This document shows positions 8,864 to 16,797 of a stretch of 64,000 nucleotides of DNA, piece by piece; the first letter of the stretch is position 1; each line of letters begins with the position of its first letter. The stretch is from NCBI RefSeq assembly GCF_016785085.1, contig NZ_JAENHO010000008.1:372001-436000 (forward strand). The letters run 5' to 3'. This stretch comes from Paractinoplanes lichenicola. Its GTDB lineage: Bacteria > Actinomycetota > Actinomycetes > Mycobacteriales > Micromonosporaceae. Made by a program: the position numbers and the translations under genes. A model generated the notes under the pieces. That model searched no databases. It was not told the DNA's origin and was given only the letters and a program-made list of their open reading frames with translations.

Positions 8864-9205
8864 GTGGGCTTCGAGGCGAGAACGGACACGCATGCGGGTC
8901 ACGTGCGGGTGACGCTGGCCGGCGAGTGCGATCTGGCCGTCCGCGAGCAGCTGCACACCATCCTGGAGGACGCGGTCCGCTCGGCGCCGCTGGTCGTCGT
9001 CGACCTGGCCGCCGTCGACTTCCTCGACTCGAGCGGCGTGCACGGCCTGATCGTCGCCCATCACGCGGCCAGCGCCCGCGGCGGCCGGGTCACCGTGGTC
9101 AACCCGACCGGTGCCGTCGCCGCCGTTCTCGACATCACCGGCGTCGGCGAGCTGCTCGGGCCGGCCGCGGCCCCGGCCGACGACCCGGCACGGGCCGACG
9201 GATGA
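8864..9205 (+). CDS. STAS-domain anti-sigma factor antagonist
   Basis: 113 aa, almost entirely a STAS domain, with the DFLDSSGVHGL motif holding the Ser (56/57) that is phosphorylated in SpoIIAA/RsbV proteins. The GTG start is at 8864. The stop overlaps the ATG of the next gene by 4 bp, so antagonist and kinase are co-translated. In partner switching the unphosphorylated antagonist binds the anti-sigma kinase and frees a sigma factor. No sigma gene is seen nearby. Confidence 0.92.
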   Translation: MGFEARTDTHAGHVRVTLAGECDLAVREQLHTILEDAVRSAPLVVVDLAAVDFLDSSGVHGLIVAHHAASARGGRVTVVNPTGAVAAVLDITGVGELLGPAAAPADDPARADG

Positions 9206-9603
9206 GCGGCGATTCCTTCCAGACCTCGTACGCGGAACCGGGCGACCTGGCCCAGGTGCGCGAGTTCGTCCGCAGCCACGCGGCCGGGCTGGGCCTGCCC
9301 GAGGAGCGCGCCGAGCTGCTCACCCTGGCCGTGAGCGAGCTGGCCACGAACACGCTGCAACACACCGCGGGCGGCGGCACGGTGCGCCTGTGGTCGACGG
9401 ACGGGCGGGTCATCTGCGACGTGACCGACGGCGGGCCGATCCGCACCCTGGGCCGCGAGATGCCGGCGGCCGGCGCGCTGCGGGGCCGCGGCCTGGCGAT
9501 CGTCGAGCGCATCTGCGACGAGGTCGCCGTCGACACCGCGGGCGACAGCACCCGGGTCCGGCTCGCGCTCGACCTCGAATCAGGGCCTACGGCCGGACGG
9601 TGA
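9202..9603 (+). CDS. RsbW-like anti-sigma serine kinase (HATPase_c_2)
   Basis: 133 aa GHKL ATPase of the anti-sigma-factor kinase type. The N box is in VSELATNTLQHT and the G box in RGRGLAIVERICDEV. Start ATG 9202 overlaps the STAS stop (ATGA). Expected to phosphorylate the STAS protein and sequester a sigma factor or another partner. Its 3' end overlaps the convergent SpoIIE-type phosphatase gene by 17 bp, so all three elements of a partner-switching loop meet here. Confidence 0.92.
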   Translation: MSGDSFQTSYAEPGDLAQVREFVRSHAAGLGLPEERAELLTLAVSELATNTLQHTAGGGTVRLWSTDGRVICDVTDGGPIRTLGREMPAAGALRGRGLAIVERICDEVAVDTAGDSTRVRLALDLESGPTAGR

Positions 9604-11086
9604 CCAGCAGGGTGCAGGTGTCGTCGTCGGGGCTGGGGGTCATCAGGGCGTCGACCAGGGCGGGCATTGCGCCGGGGCGGCCCGAGGCGGCGCCCAGCAG
9701 GTCGAGCACCCGCGGCAGCAGGGCCGGCCCGCCCCGGCGCTCGACCAGCCCGTCGGTGAAGAGCAGCAGCAGGTCACCCGCCATCAGCCGGAGAAACGCC
9801 GTCTCGTAGGCCGCCGCCGGGTCCGCTCCCAGCAGCATCCCCCGCGGCAGCGGCAGTGCCTCCGCCGCGCCGGCCCGCCCCAGCAGCGGCGCCGCATGCC
9901 CCGCCCGCCCCCAGGTCAGCGAGCGCGTCGCCGGGTCGTAGACACAGAGCACCGCGGTGCCGGTCAGCCGCAGCCGGGCCGACAGGTGGTTGAGATGGCC
10001 GAGCAGCACCGCCGGGTCGTGGACGTCGATCGACAGCCAGGCGATCAGCGCGAACCGCAGGTGGGCCATCCCGTTGGCCGCCCCCAGCCCGTGCCCGGCC
10101 ACGTCGCCCACGGCCAGCATCACGCGGCCGTCGTCGAGCCGCTCGGCGTGATACCAGTCGCCGCCGACCTGCACCGTGTTGCGGGCCGGCAGATAGTTGA
10201 CCAGCGCGCTCAGCCCGGGCAGGGGCAGCGGCTCGCGCGGCACCGGCTGGATCATGTGCTGCAGCTGGGCGGCCAGGCGGTGCTCGGCCAGGGCGGTCAT
10301 CTCGCGGGTGCGCAGCTGGTCGCGCAGGCGGTCGATGGCCGTACGGGAATCCTCGCGGGCCGTCACGTCCTGGACCACCGCGTTGATCTTCAGGGGCTGG
10401 CCCGTGGCGTCGGTGACCACGTCGGAGAGCACCCGCAGGTGTTTGACCTCGGGGCCGACCTGGAAGCGGACCGTCACGTCGGAGGTCGCGCCGCTGTCGA
10501 GGGTCTGCCAGGCGGTCTCGGCGAGCCCGCGGTCCTCGGCCAGCATCGCCGCCGCCTGCTGGGCGCGCGAGAGCGGGCCCAGCTCCGGGGCGCGGCCGAA
10601 GATCCGATACATGCCGGGCGACCACTGGCTCTCGCCGGTGGTCAGGTCGTACTCCGACCAGCCGAGGCTGCCCAGCAGCTCGGTGTTGCGCATGCGGCGG
10701 CGGTCCTCGTCGAGCCGTTGCCACCAGACGAGCAGCCCGTCGAGCACCCGGTGGACGGTCACGTCGAAGAGTGAATGTGCGACGACCCCGGCCTTCTTCT
10801 CGTCGTAGCGGAAGTCGGCCAGCTTGGCCGGCTCGCCCGTGCGCAGGACGCCGAGGTAGATCTGCCACAGCTCGCCGCCGACGATCGTCGGATAGAGCTC
10901 GCTCAGCAGCCCGTCGATCCGGCTGGTGCCACGGTGGTAGATGTCGTTGTCCTGCCCGCTGGCGGCCGCGATGCGGAAGTCGCGCACGACCCCGTCGGCG
11001 CCGGTCACGGGGGCCAGCCAGGAGCACCCGGCGGGAATGACGGACAACATTTCCCGTACGACGCGGGCGACGTGCTCGTCGGCCAT
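9587..11086 (-). CDS. PAS-SpoIIE serine phosphatase (PP2C family)
   Basis: About 499 aa from ATG 11086; the longer ORF to 11236 runs into the neighbouring promoter. An N-terminal region of unknown fold (about 1-165) is followed by a PAS domain (LGWSEYDLTTGESQWSPGMYRIFG) and a short coiled linker. The SpoIIE/PP2C domain has metal-binding GGDWYHA, VGDVAGHG, LFTDGLVE and DDDTCTLL. It should dephosphorylate a STAS antagonist, most simply the one encoded convergently at 8864. No TM segment, so the PAS domain probably senses a cytoplasmic signal. Confidence 0.9.
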   Translation of the reverse strand: MADEHVARVVREMLSVIPAGCSWLAPVTGADGVVRDFRIAAASGQDNDIYHRGTSRIDGLLSELYPTIVGGELWQIYLGVLRTGEPAKLADFRYDEKKAGVVAHSLFDVTVHRVLDGLLVWWQRLDEDRRRMRNTELLGSLGWSEYDLTTGESQWSPGMYRIFGRAPELGPLSRAQQAAAMLAEDRGLAETAWQTLDSGATSDVTVRFQVGPEVKHLRVLSDVVTDATGQPLKINAVVQDVTAREDSRTAIDRLRDQLRTREMTALAEHRLAAQLQHMIQPVPREPLPLPGLSALVNYLPARNTVQVGGDWYHAERLDDGRVMLAVGDVAGHGLGAANGMAHLRFALIAWLSIDVHDPAVLLGHLNHLSARLRLTGTAVLCVYDPATRSLTWGRAGHAAPLLGRAGAAEALPLPRGMLLGADPAAAYETAFLRLMAGDLLLLFTDGLVERRGGPALLPRVLDLLGAASGRPGAMPALVDALMTPSPDDDTCTLLVTVRP

Positions 11087-11235
11087 GCGCTCAGCGTAGT
11101 GGTCGTCGATGCCGCGCCCCGGTGACGCACCGCAGCCCCTCGCTAATCCGTTGTTGAGCTTGATAGCATCCCGCGGATCACGCCAGCCCCGTGCGAGTGG
11201 GCGTATCCCCGAGCTCGCAAAAACGGAGGTCTTCA

Positions 11236-12054
11236 ATGTCCGACAACCGCATGAAGGATCGTGTCAAAGTGCTGCTCAATGGGACGTCAGCGGACAGCCA
11301 GACCTCCGAACACGCCCTCGTCGCGCCGCAGCCCGGCCAGCAGCCGCAGGCGCCGGCGGCCGGTCAGGCGGCGACGGCCCCGGCTCAGCCCGGCCAGCCC
11401 GGTCAGCCCGGCCAGAATCAGGCGCTGCAGGTGCTGACCCTGGCCCAGCGCACGGCCGAGGAGCACGTCGCCCGGGCCCATCACCAGGCCGACAAGATCC
11501 GTACGGACGCGCTGGCCGCCGCCGAGCAGGTCGCCCGCGACGCTCAGGTGCACGCGCACAACGTGCGCCGCGAGGCCGAGAAGATCCTGACCGACGCCCG
11601 CGCCGCCGCCGAGCAGATCGCCCGCGACTCGCACGCCCGCACCGAGGAGGCGCGGCGCAACGCCGAGAAGATCGTCTCCGACGCCCGCTCGCAGGCCGAG
11701 ACCGTCGCCGAGGACGCCCAGGCCACCGCCGACCACCTCAACCTGCAGGCCCGTCAGCGCTACGACGACGTCGTGGGCAGCCTCGGCGCCAAGCGGGAGG
11801 CGCTGCAGCAGCAGATCGAGGCGCTCGAGCAGTTCGACCGGGAGTACCGCTCCCGCCTGACCGGCTTCATGCAGGGTCAGCTGCGGGCCCTCTGGGTCGA
11901 CCAGCCGCAGGTGCAGGGCGAGCTCGACGAGATCGGCGCCGAGAAGGCGGGCCCGCGGCACGGTGCCGCCGAGGCCGAGGAAGCCGTCCCCGCGCAGCGT
12001 CACAGCGAGGAAGATGCTGTGGAATCCGAGGGCGAAGACCGCACCAAGCGCTGA
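11236..12054 (+). CDS. DivIVA/Wag31-like coiled-coil protein
   Basis: 272 aa. A Gln/Pro/Gly/Ala-rich N-terminal segment (about 25-75) is followed by a long coiled coil with repeating units of the type EEA.KI..DARAAAEQIARD (about 80-215), then QQQIEALEQFDREYRSRLTGFMQGQL, which resembles the end of actinobacterial DivIVA/cell-division-initiation proteins. The acidic C-terminus is disordered. ATG 11236 follows GGAGG. A scaffold role at membranes or poles is inference; it lacks the N-terminal DivIVA membrane-binding motif, so it could also be an unrelated coiled-coil protein. Confidence 0.75.
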   Translation: MSDNRMKDRVKVLLNGTSADSQTSEHALVAPQPGQQPQAPAAGQAATAPAQPGQPGQPGQNQALQVLTLAQRTAEEHVARAHHQADKIRTDALAAAEQVARDAQVHAHNVRREAEKILTDARAAAEQIARDSHARTEEARRNAEKIVSDARSQAETVAEDAQATADHLNLQARQRYDDVVGSLGAKREALQQQIEALEQFDREYRSRLTGFMQGQLRALWVDQPQVQGELDEIGAEKAGPRHGAAEAEEAVPAQRHSEEDAVESEGEDRTKR

Positions 12055-12161
12055 TTCCGTGGAAACCGGGCACGCTGGGTTATGGACTCACGTGCGTCGG
12101 GGTCTTACCGTCGGTAAGTGCGCGGCTCGCCCGGGGCCGCGCTCCGACGGGAGGCCGTCGC

Positions 12162-13415
12162 GTGACCGAGTTCGTGGGACGCCTGGCCGAGCTGCGTGAG
12201 CTGCTCGGCAGCGCTTGTCGTCCCGGGCTCGTGGTGCACGGCCCGGCCGGCGTCGGCAAGAGCCGCCTGGTCGCCGAGCTGCTGCGCCGGCTCGAGCACG
12301 AGACGCCGGGCGGCCTGACCGTACGGGTTCCCGGCAGCGCCACCGCCGACGAGGTGGTTATCGCCCTCGGTGAGCCACGGGTGCTCACCGAGCCGGTCAC
12401 CCTGGTCATCGACGATCTGGCCACAGTGCCCCGGCCCGGTCGGGGCGGCCGCGCCGAGCCGGTCGACGCCGCGCTGGCCGGGTTCCTGACCGCCTGGGTC
12501 CGCGAGCCCCGGCCGCGCCGGCTCGTGATCACCAGCCGCTATCCGATCGCCCTGCCCGGCAGCGGCCACCATCGCCTGGCCGAGCTGCGCCTGGGTCCGC
12601 TGACCAGCGACGACGCCTGCCTGCTGATGGCCCGGCTGCCCGCGCTGGCCACGTTGGACGCGGGGCAGCGGGCGCGCGCGTGGGCGTTCTGCGGCGGCCA
12701 CCCGCGCGCGCTGGAATACCTCGACACGCTGCTCTGCCACGGCGCCTGCGACTTCCCCGAGCTCGCCGAGCGGCTCGAGGGCGTGCTGGCCGAGAACGGT
12801 GTCGGCGACCCGGCCGAGTGGATCAGGCGGGGCGGCTCGCTGGCCGAAGCGATGATCACGACCGTCGACGACGTTCTCGTGCAGGATCTGCTCGAGGTGC
12901 GATACAACGCGTATCGGGCGGGCGACATCGCGCACCGGCTGGGCGACGCCGACGAGGCCTCCGGCCATCACCGCCGGGCCCTGGCCATCGACGAGCGGCT
13001 CGGGCAGCGGGCCGGACTGGCCGGCTGGCAGCGGCTCGGCTTCCCGGCCGGCGAGACCGAGGGGGCCGACCCGGCCGAGCTCGAACGCCAGTTGCGGCAC
13101 ACGCTCGCGGTCGACGCCGAGCTCGGCAACCGGGCCGGCATGGCCTCCGGCCTGCACCGGCTGGGCCTGGTCTGCACGCTGACCGGGCGGCTGCCGGCCG
13201 CCGTCGCGCTGCACTGCCGGGCCTTCGTCACCGAGCTGGCGCTGGGCTCGCCTGACGCGCCGATCGAGCTGGCCGAGCTGAGCCGGTTGCGGGCGGCCCT
13301 GGGCGACGCCGCCTTCCGCCGGGCCGCGGGCGAGGTACTGCCCGAGGCGTCGATGAACGGCCTGGCCCGCATGCTCGACGATTTCGTGACGGCGAGCGAG
13401 CACCGCTACAACTAG
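12162..13415 (+). CDS. STAND-type NTPase with TPR-like C-terminus
   Basis: About 417 aa. GTG start with ACGGGAGG upstream. An NB-ARC/STAND core shows Walker A GPAGVGKS (27-34), a Walker B strand VTLVIDDLA, a sensor LVITSRY, and GGHPRALEYLD in place of the GLPL motif. The C-terminal 140 residues look like TPR or helical repeats (HRRALAIDERLG, HTLAVDAELGNRAGMASGLHRLG). There is no DNA-binding or effector domain, so it is a solo regulatory ATPase; target unknown. Its TAG stop is shared with the convergent hybrid kinase through a CTAG (13412-13415). Confidence 0.82.
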   Translation: MTEFVGRLAELRELLGSACRPGLVVHGPAGVGKSRLVAELLRRLEHETPGGLTVRVPGSATADEVVIALGEPRVLTEPVTLVIDDLATVPRPGRGGRAEPVDAALAGFLTAWVREPRPRRLVITSRYPIALPGSGHHRLAELRLGPLTSDDACLLMARLPALATLDAGQRARAWAFCGGHPRALEYLDTLLCHGACDFPELAERLEGVLAENGVGDPAEWIRRGGSLAEAMITTVDDVLVQDLLEVRYNAYRAGDIAHRLGDADEASGHHRRALAIDERLGQRAGLAGWQRLGFPAGETEGADPAELERQLRHTLAVDAELGNRAGMASGLHRLGLVCTLTGRLPAAVALHCRAFVTELALGSPDAPIELAELSRLRAALGDAAFRRAAGEVLPEASMNGLARMLDDFVTASEHRYN

Positions 13416-15337
13416 GTTTCCAGCACCTTCTGGATCGCGGTCAGCAGCTGGGCCTTGCTGAACGGCTTCTCGACCAGGGTGACGCCGGGCGCGAGCGTGC
13501 CCTGCGAGGCGAGCACGGGCCGGGCATACCCCGACATGAAGAGCACCTTGGCCGTGGGCCGCAGCCCGGCGAAGTGCTCGGCCAGGTCGCGGCCGAGCAT
13601 GTGCGGCATCACGACGTCGGTCAGCAGCAGGTCGATCGGGCCTGTGTGGGCCTCGGCCAGGGCCAGCGCGGCCGGGCCGTCCGCGGCGATCAGCACCTCG
13701 TGCCCCGCCCCGAGCAGGATCCGGTTGAGCACGCCGCGCAGCGCCGGCTCGTCCTCGACGGCCAGGATCGTGGCCCGGCGGGTGGCGCCGGCCTCGACCT
13801 CGTCCTGCTCGCGGGTGAGGGCGGCCGGGGCGGCGTCGGTGGCCGGCAGCAGGATCGTGAACGTGGTGCCCATGCCCTGCTCGGAATAGACGTTGAGGTC
13901 GCCCCCGGCCGCGGTGACGATGCCGTAGACGGTGGCCAGGCCGAGCCCGGTGCCCTGCCCGGCCGGCTTGGTCGTGTAGAACGGCTCGAACGCCCGCTCG
14001 ATCACCTCGGGCGGCATCCCGGTGCCGGTGTCGCTGATCCGCAGCCGCACGTAACGGCCGGGGTTGAGGTGCGGCCGGCCCGACGCGTAGTGCCGGTCGA
14101 CGTCGAGCGCCTCGGTCTCGATGGTCAGCTCACCCCCGCGCGGCATCGCGTCCCGGGCGTTGACGGCCAGGTTGACCAGCACCTGATCGAGCTGGCCGGG
14201 GTCGGCGGTCACCGCGGGCAGATCGGCCGAGAGCCGTACGGAGAGGGTGATGTGCTCGCCGATCGACCGGCGCAGCATCTGCTCGATGTCGGCCACCACG
14301 TCGTTGAGGTCGAGTGGTCGCGGGCGCACGACCTCGCGCCGGGCGAAGGCGAGCAGCTGGTGGGTCAGGTCGGCGCCGCGCTGGGCGGCCTTGGAGATCT
14401 GGGCCGCGTCGCCCGCGATCTCGTCGAGCCCGGCCTCGGCGGCGGACTCGGCGATGAACGTCGCGTAGTTGGCGATCACCGCGATCAGGTTGTTGAAGTC
14501 GTGCGCGACCCCGCCGGCCAGCTGGCCCAGGCCCTCCAGCCGCTGGGTGCGCTGCAGCTGGGCCTCGACCCGGGCCCGGTCGGCCTCGGCCCGCAACTGC
14601 CGCAGGCCCTCCTCGGCCCGCACGCGCTCGGTGATGTCGCGGACCACGGCGCAGCGCAACCGGCCCTCGTCGGTCGGCAGCAGGCTCACCGAGACCTCGA
14701 CCGGGACGGTGGTGCCGTCCATCCGGTGGGCCAGCGTCGGCTCCGATCCGGGGACCGGCACCGGCTCGGGGGTGACGGCCAGCGCCGGGGTCAGCAGGTC
14801 GTCGATGGCGCGGCCGAGCAGCCCGTCGCGGGTCAGGCCGAACAGCTGCTCGGCCTGGGTGTTGGAGAGCACGATCCGGCCGCCGTCGTCGATGCCGATG
14901 AACGCGTCGGGCGCCGCCTCCAGCAGCGCCTGCAGGCTCGACTCGAGCCGCTCGCGGGGGCCGACCGCGCGGGCGATCACGGTGAACCCGAGCAGGCGGT
15001 CCTCCTCGAGCAGCGGCGACATGGCCAGCGTGACCAGGATCCAGCGGCCGTCGCGGTGCCGGCGCTGGGTGCGGAAGCGTTCCAGGTGCGCGCCCGCGGC
15101 CAGCAGCGTCATCATCTCGCGCTGGTCGCCGCGCCGGTCGGGCGGCACGATCAGGTCGGCGCTGCGCCCGACGATCTCGGTGGCCGGCCAGCCGAGCAGT
15201 CTCTCGCTGGCCGGGTTCCACGACATCACGCTGAAGTCGGGGCCGACCGTCCAGATGGCGTCGTGGGTCGAGCGCACGGCCGCCTCCAGCAGTTGCGCCG
15301 GCCCGGCGTGCTGTGTCGATCCGTACGTTTCGCCCAT
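13412..15337 (-). CDS. PAS-PAS hybrid sensor histidine kinase with receiver domain
   Basis: 641 aa, cytoplasmic. PAS1 (about 12-125), PAS2 (about 137-255), coiled linker, then a HisKA-type His in GGVAHDFNNLIAV (the HDFNN variant typical of NtrB/hybrid kinases), HATPase with NLAVNARDAMP, DTGTGMPPE and GTGLGLATVYG, and a C-terminal receiver domain (about 520-640) with VEDE, the phospho-Asp in LLLTDVVMP and Lys in VEKPFS. Phosphotransfer from kinase to its own receiver is expected. An Hpt protein encoded at 20029 could accept the phosphate; that pairing is a guess. Confidence 0.93.
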   Translation of the reverse strand: MGETYGSTQHAGPAQLLEAAVRSTHDAIWTVGPDFSVMSWNPASERLLGWPATEIVGRSADLIVPPDRRGDQREMMTLLAAGAHLERFRTQRRHRDGRWILVTLAMSPLLEEDRLLGFTVIARAVGPRERLESSLQALLEAAPDAFIGIDDGGRIVLSNTQAEQLFGLTRDGLLGRAIDDLLTPALAVTPEPVPVPGSEPTLAHRMDGTTVPVEVSVSLLPTDEGRLRCAVVRDITERVRAEEGLRQLRAEADRARVEAQLQRTQRLEGLGQLAGGVAHDFNNLIAVIANYATFIAESAAEAGLDEIAGDAAQISKAAQRGADLTHQLLAFARREVVRPRPLDLNDVVADIEQMLRRSIGEHITLSVRLSADLPAVTADPGQLDQVLVNLAVNARDAMPRGGELTIETEALDVDRHYASGRPHLNPGRYVRLRISDTGTGMPPEVIERAFEPFYTTKPAGQGTGLGLATVYGIVTAAGGDLNVYSEQGMGTTFTILLPATDAAPAALTREQDEVEAGATRRATILAVEDEPALRGVLNRILLGAGHEVLIAADGPAALALAEAHTGPIDLLLTDVVMPHMLGRDLAEHFAGLRPTAKVLFMSGYARPVLASQGTLAPGVTLVEKPFSKAQLLTAIQKVLET

Positions 15338-15397
15338 ATCACGACCACGTTAGCGATTTCGCGGAGCCGGTCGTACCGCTTTGCCTAGGCTGGCCCC

Positions 15398-16213
15398 GTG
15401 AGTGTGCTGGGGGAGCAGGCGGCGATCCTGCCCGAGGTCGACCCGCAGCGCCCCAGCGTGGCCCGGATCTACAACTTCCTGCTCGGCGGCCGGCACAACT
15501 TCGCCGCCGACCGGCAGGCCGCGGCGGCCGCCCAGTCGGTGATGCCCGAGCTGCCGGCGATCCTGCGGCTCAACCGGCAGTTCCTGCGCGAGGCGGTGCG
15601 CCTGGCCGACGAGGCGGGCATCGACCAATATCTCGACCTGGGCTGCGGCATCCCGTCGGCCGGCAACACGTACGACCTGGCGCGCCGGGCCCGGCCGGGC
15701 AGCCGGGTGGTCGGCGTGGACGTCGAGCCGGTCGCCTTCGTGCACGGGCGCCTGCAGCAGGAGGGCGACCCGGCGGCCGACGTGCTCTACGCCGACCTGC
15801 TCGACGCCCGCGGGGTGCTGAATTCCGCACCCGTACGGCGTCTGATCGACCTCGAGCGCCCGGTGTGCCTGCTGGTGGTGGCCGTGGCCCACTTCATCCC
15901 GGACACCGAGCGGCTGATCGAGGCGCTCGGTGTCTATCGCGAGGCCGTGCCGCGGGGCAGCCTGCTCGCGCTGACCCACGCCTGCCGCAAGGGCGGTTCG
16001 CCGCGGATCGACCAGGTGCGCCGCATCTACAACAACACCACCGCCCCGCTGGCCGTGCGCGACGCCGCCGAGACGGCCGTGCTCTTCGGCGACTGGCCGA
16101 TCCTCGCTCCGGGCCTGCAGGCGTTCGGCGAGTGGTGCGCGGTACCCGGCCGGCAGTGCGAGAGCGACATCGCGGAGGCCGCGTTCCTCGTGGGTGTGGC
16201 GCGCAAGCCATAA
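15398..16213 (+). CDS. SAM-dependent methyltransferase, PF04672 (DUF574) family
   Basis: 271 aa. The family signature PSVARIYNFLLGGRHNFAADR is at the N-terminus, with the SAM-binding QYLDLGCGIPSAGNTYDLAR, GVDVEPVAFVHG and LVVAVAHFIPD further on. These proteins are abundant in actinomycetes and mostly of unknown substrate. The GTG start at 15398 is close to the start of the divergent hybrid kinase, so the two may share a promoter region. Confidence 0.92.
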   Translation: MSVLGEQAAILPEVDPQRPSVARIYNFLLGGRHNFAADRQAAAAAQSVMPELPAILRLNRQFLREAVRLADEAGIDQYLDLGCGIPSAGNTYDLARRARPGSRVVGVDVEPVAFVHGRLQQEGDPAADVLYADLLDARGVLNSAPVRRLIDLERPVCLLVVAVAHFIPDTERLIEALGVYREAVPRGSLLALTHACRKGGSPRIDQVRRIYNNTTAPLAVRDAAETAVLFGDWPILAPGLQAFGEWCAVPGRQCESDIAEAAFLVGVARKP

Positions 16214-16286
16214 CGCGAAATCGGCACATCGCGGACACCTTTGCGCGCATGCTGAGGGGAAGTGCCCCCGAACCAGCGGAGCGAAC

Positions 16287-16709
16287 ATGCCGGTAGTTCT
16301 GATCGCCGAGGACGACGAAGACATCGCCCTGATCCTCACCCGGCTGCTCAAGCGAGCCGGCTACACGGTGTTGCACGCTCCGGACGGGCAGCGCGCCTTC
16401 GAGCTGGCCGTGGCCAACCGGCCCGACGTGCTGCTGACCGACCTGGGCATGCCGCGCATGGACGGCCTCGAGCTGACCCGGGCCGTCCGCGAGCACGCCG
16501 ACCTCAAGGACATGCCGATCGTCATGCTCAGCGGTCACCTGCACCCGGGCGACGGCGAGCCGACCGCGGCCGGGGTCTGCGTGGTGCTGCTCAAGCCCTG
16601 CCCGAACGACAAGCTGCGCGAGGTCGTCAACGAGCTGGCCGAGCTGGGCCCGCACGGGCATCAGGGCGCCGACAGCGGCTGTCCCGCGAGGTGGCCCGTA
16701 TCCGCATGA
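16287..16709 (+). CDS. Single-domain response regulator
   Basis: 140 aa; a CheY-like receiver without output domain: acidic pair EDDED near the N-terminus, phospho-Asp in LLTDLGMP (Asp52), a Ser/Thr switch region IVMLSG, and Lys in LLKPCPN. The ATG at 16287 replaces a longer ORF that overlaps the methyltransferase. It lies just upstream of a multi-sensor kinase and an RR/HD-like protein, so it may be a phospho-relay intermediate. The last codons overlap a perfect inverted repeat. Confidence 0.9.
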   Translation: MPVVLIAEDDEDIALILTRLLKRAGYTVLHAPDGQRAFELAVANRPDVLLTDLGMPRMDGLELTRAVREHADLKDMPIVMLSGHLHPGDGEPTAAGVCVVLLKPCPNDKLREVVNELAELGPHGHQGADSGCPARWPVSA

Positions 16710-16720
16710 TTGTCATGCGG
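16702..16720. promoter_or_regulatory. 8-bp inverted repeat at the end of the response regulator
   Basis: CCGCATGA (16702-16709), spacer TTG, TCATGCGG (16713-16720). It includes the regulator's stop codon and lies about 80 bp upstream of the downstream kinase. A stretch GGTATAAATAG (about 16740-16750) follows that could be a -10 element. Operator or attenuating hairpin are both possible. Confidence 0.45.
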
Positions 16721-16797
16721 CATGTAAATGCGGACCTAGGGTATAAATAGCCAAAGCCCGCGGCCGCGGGCGGGCCGCGCGGGGGATCGGGCAACCC

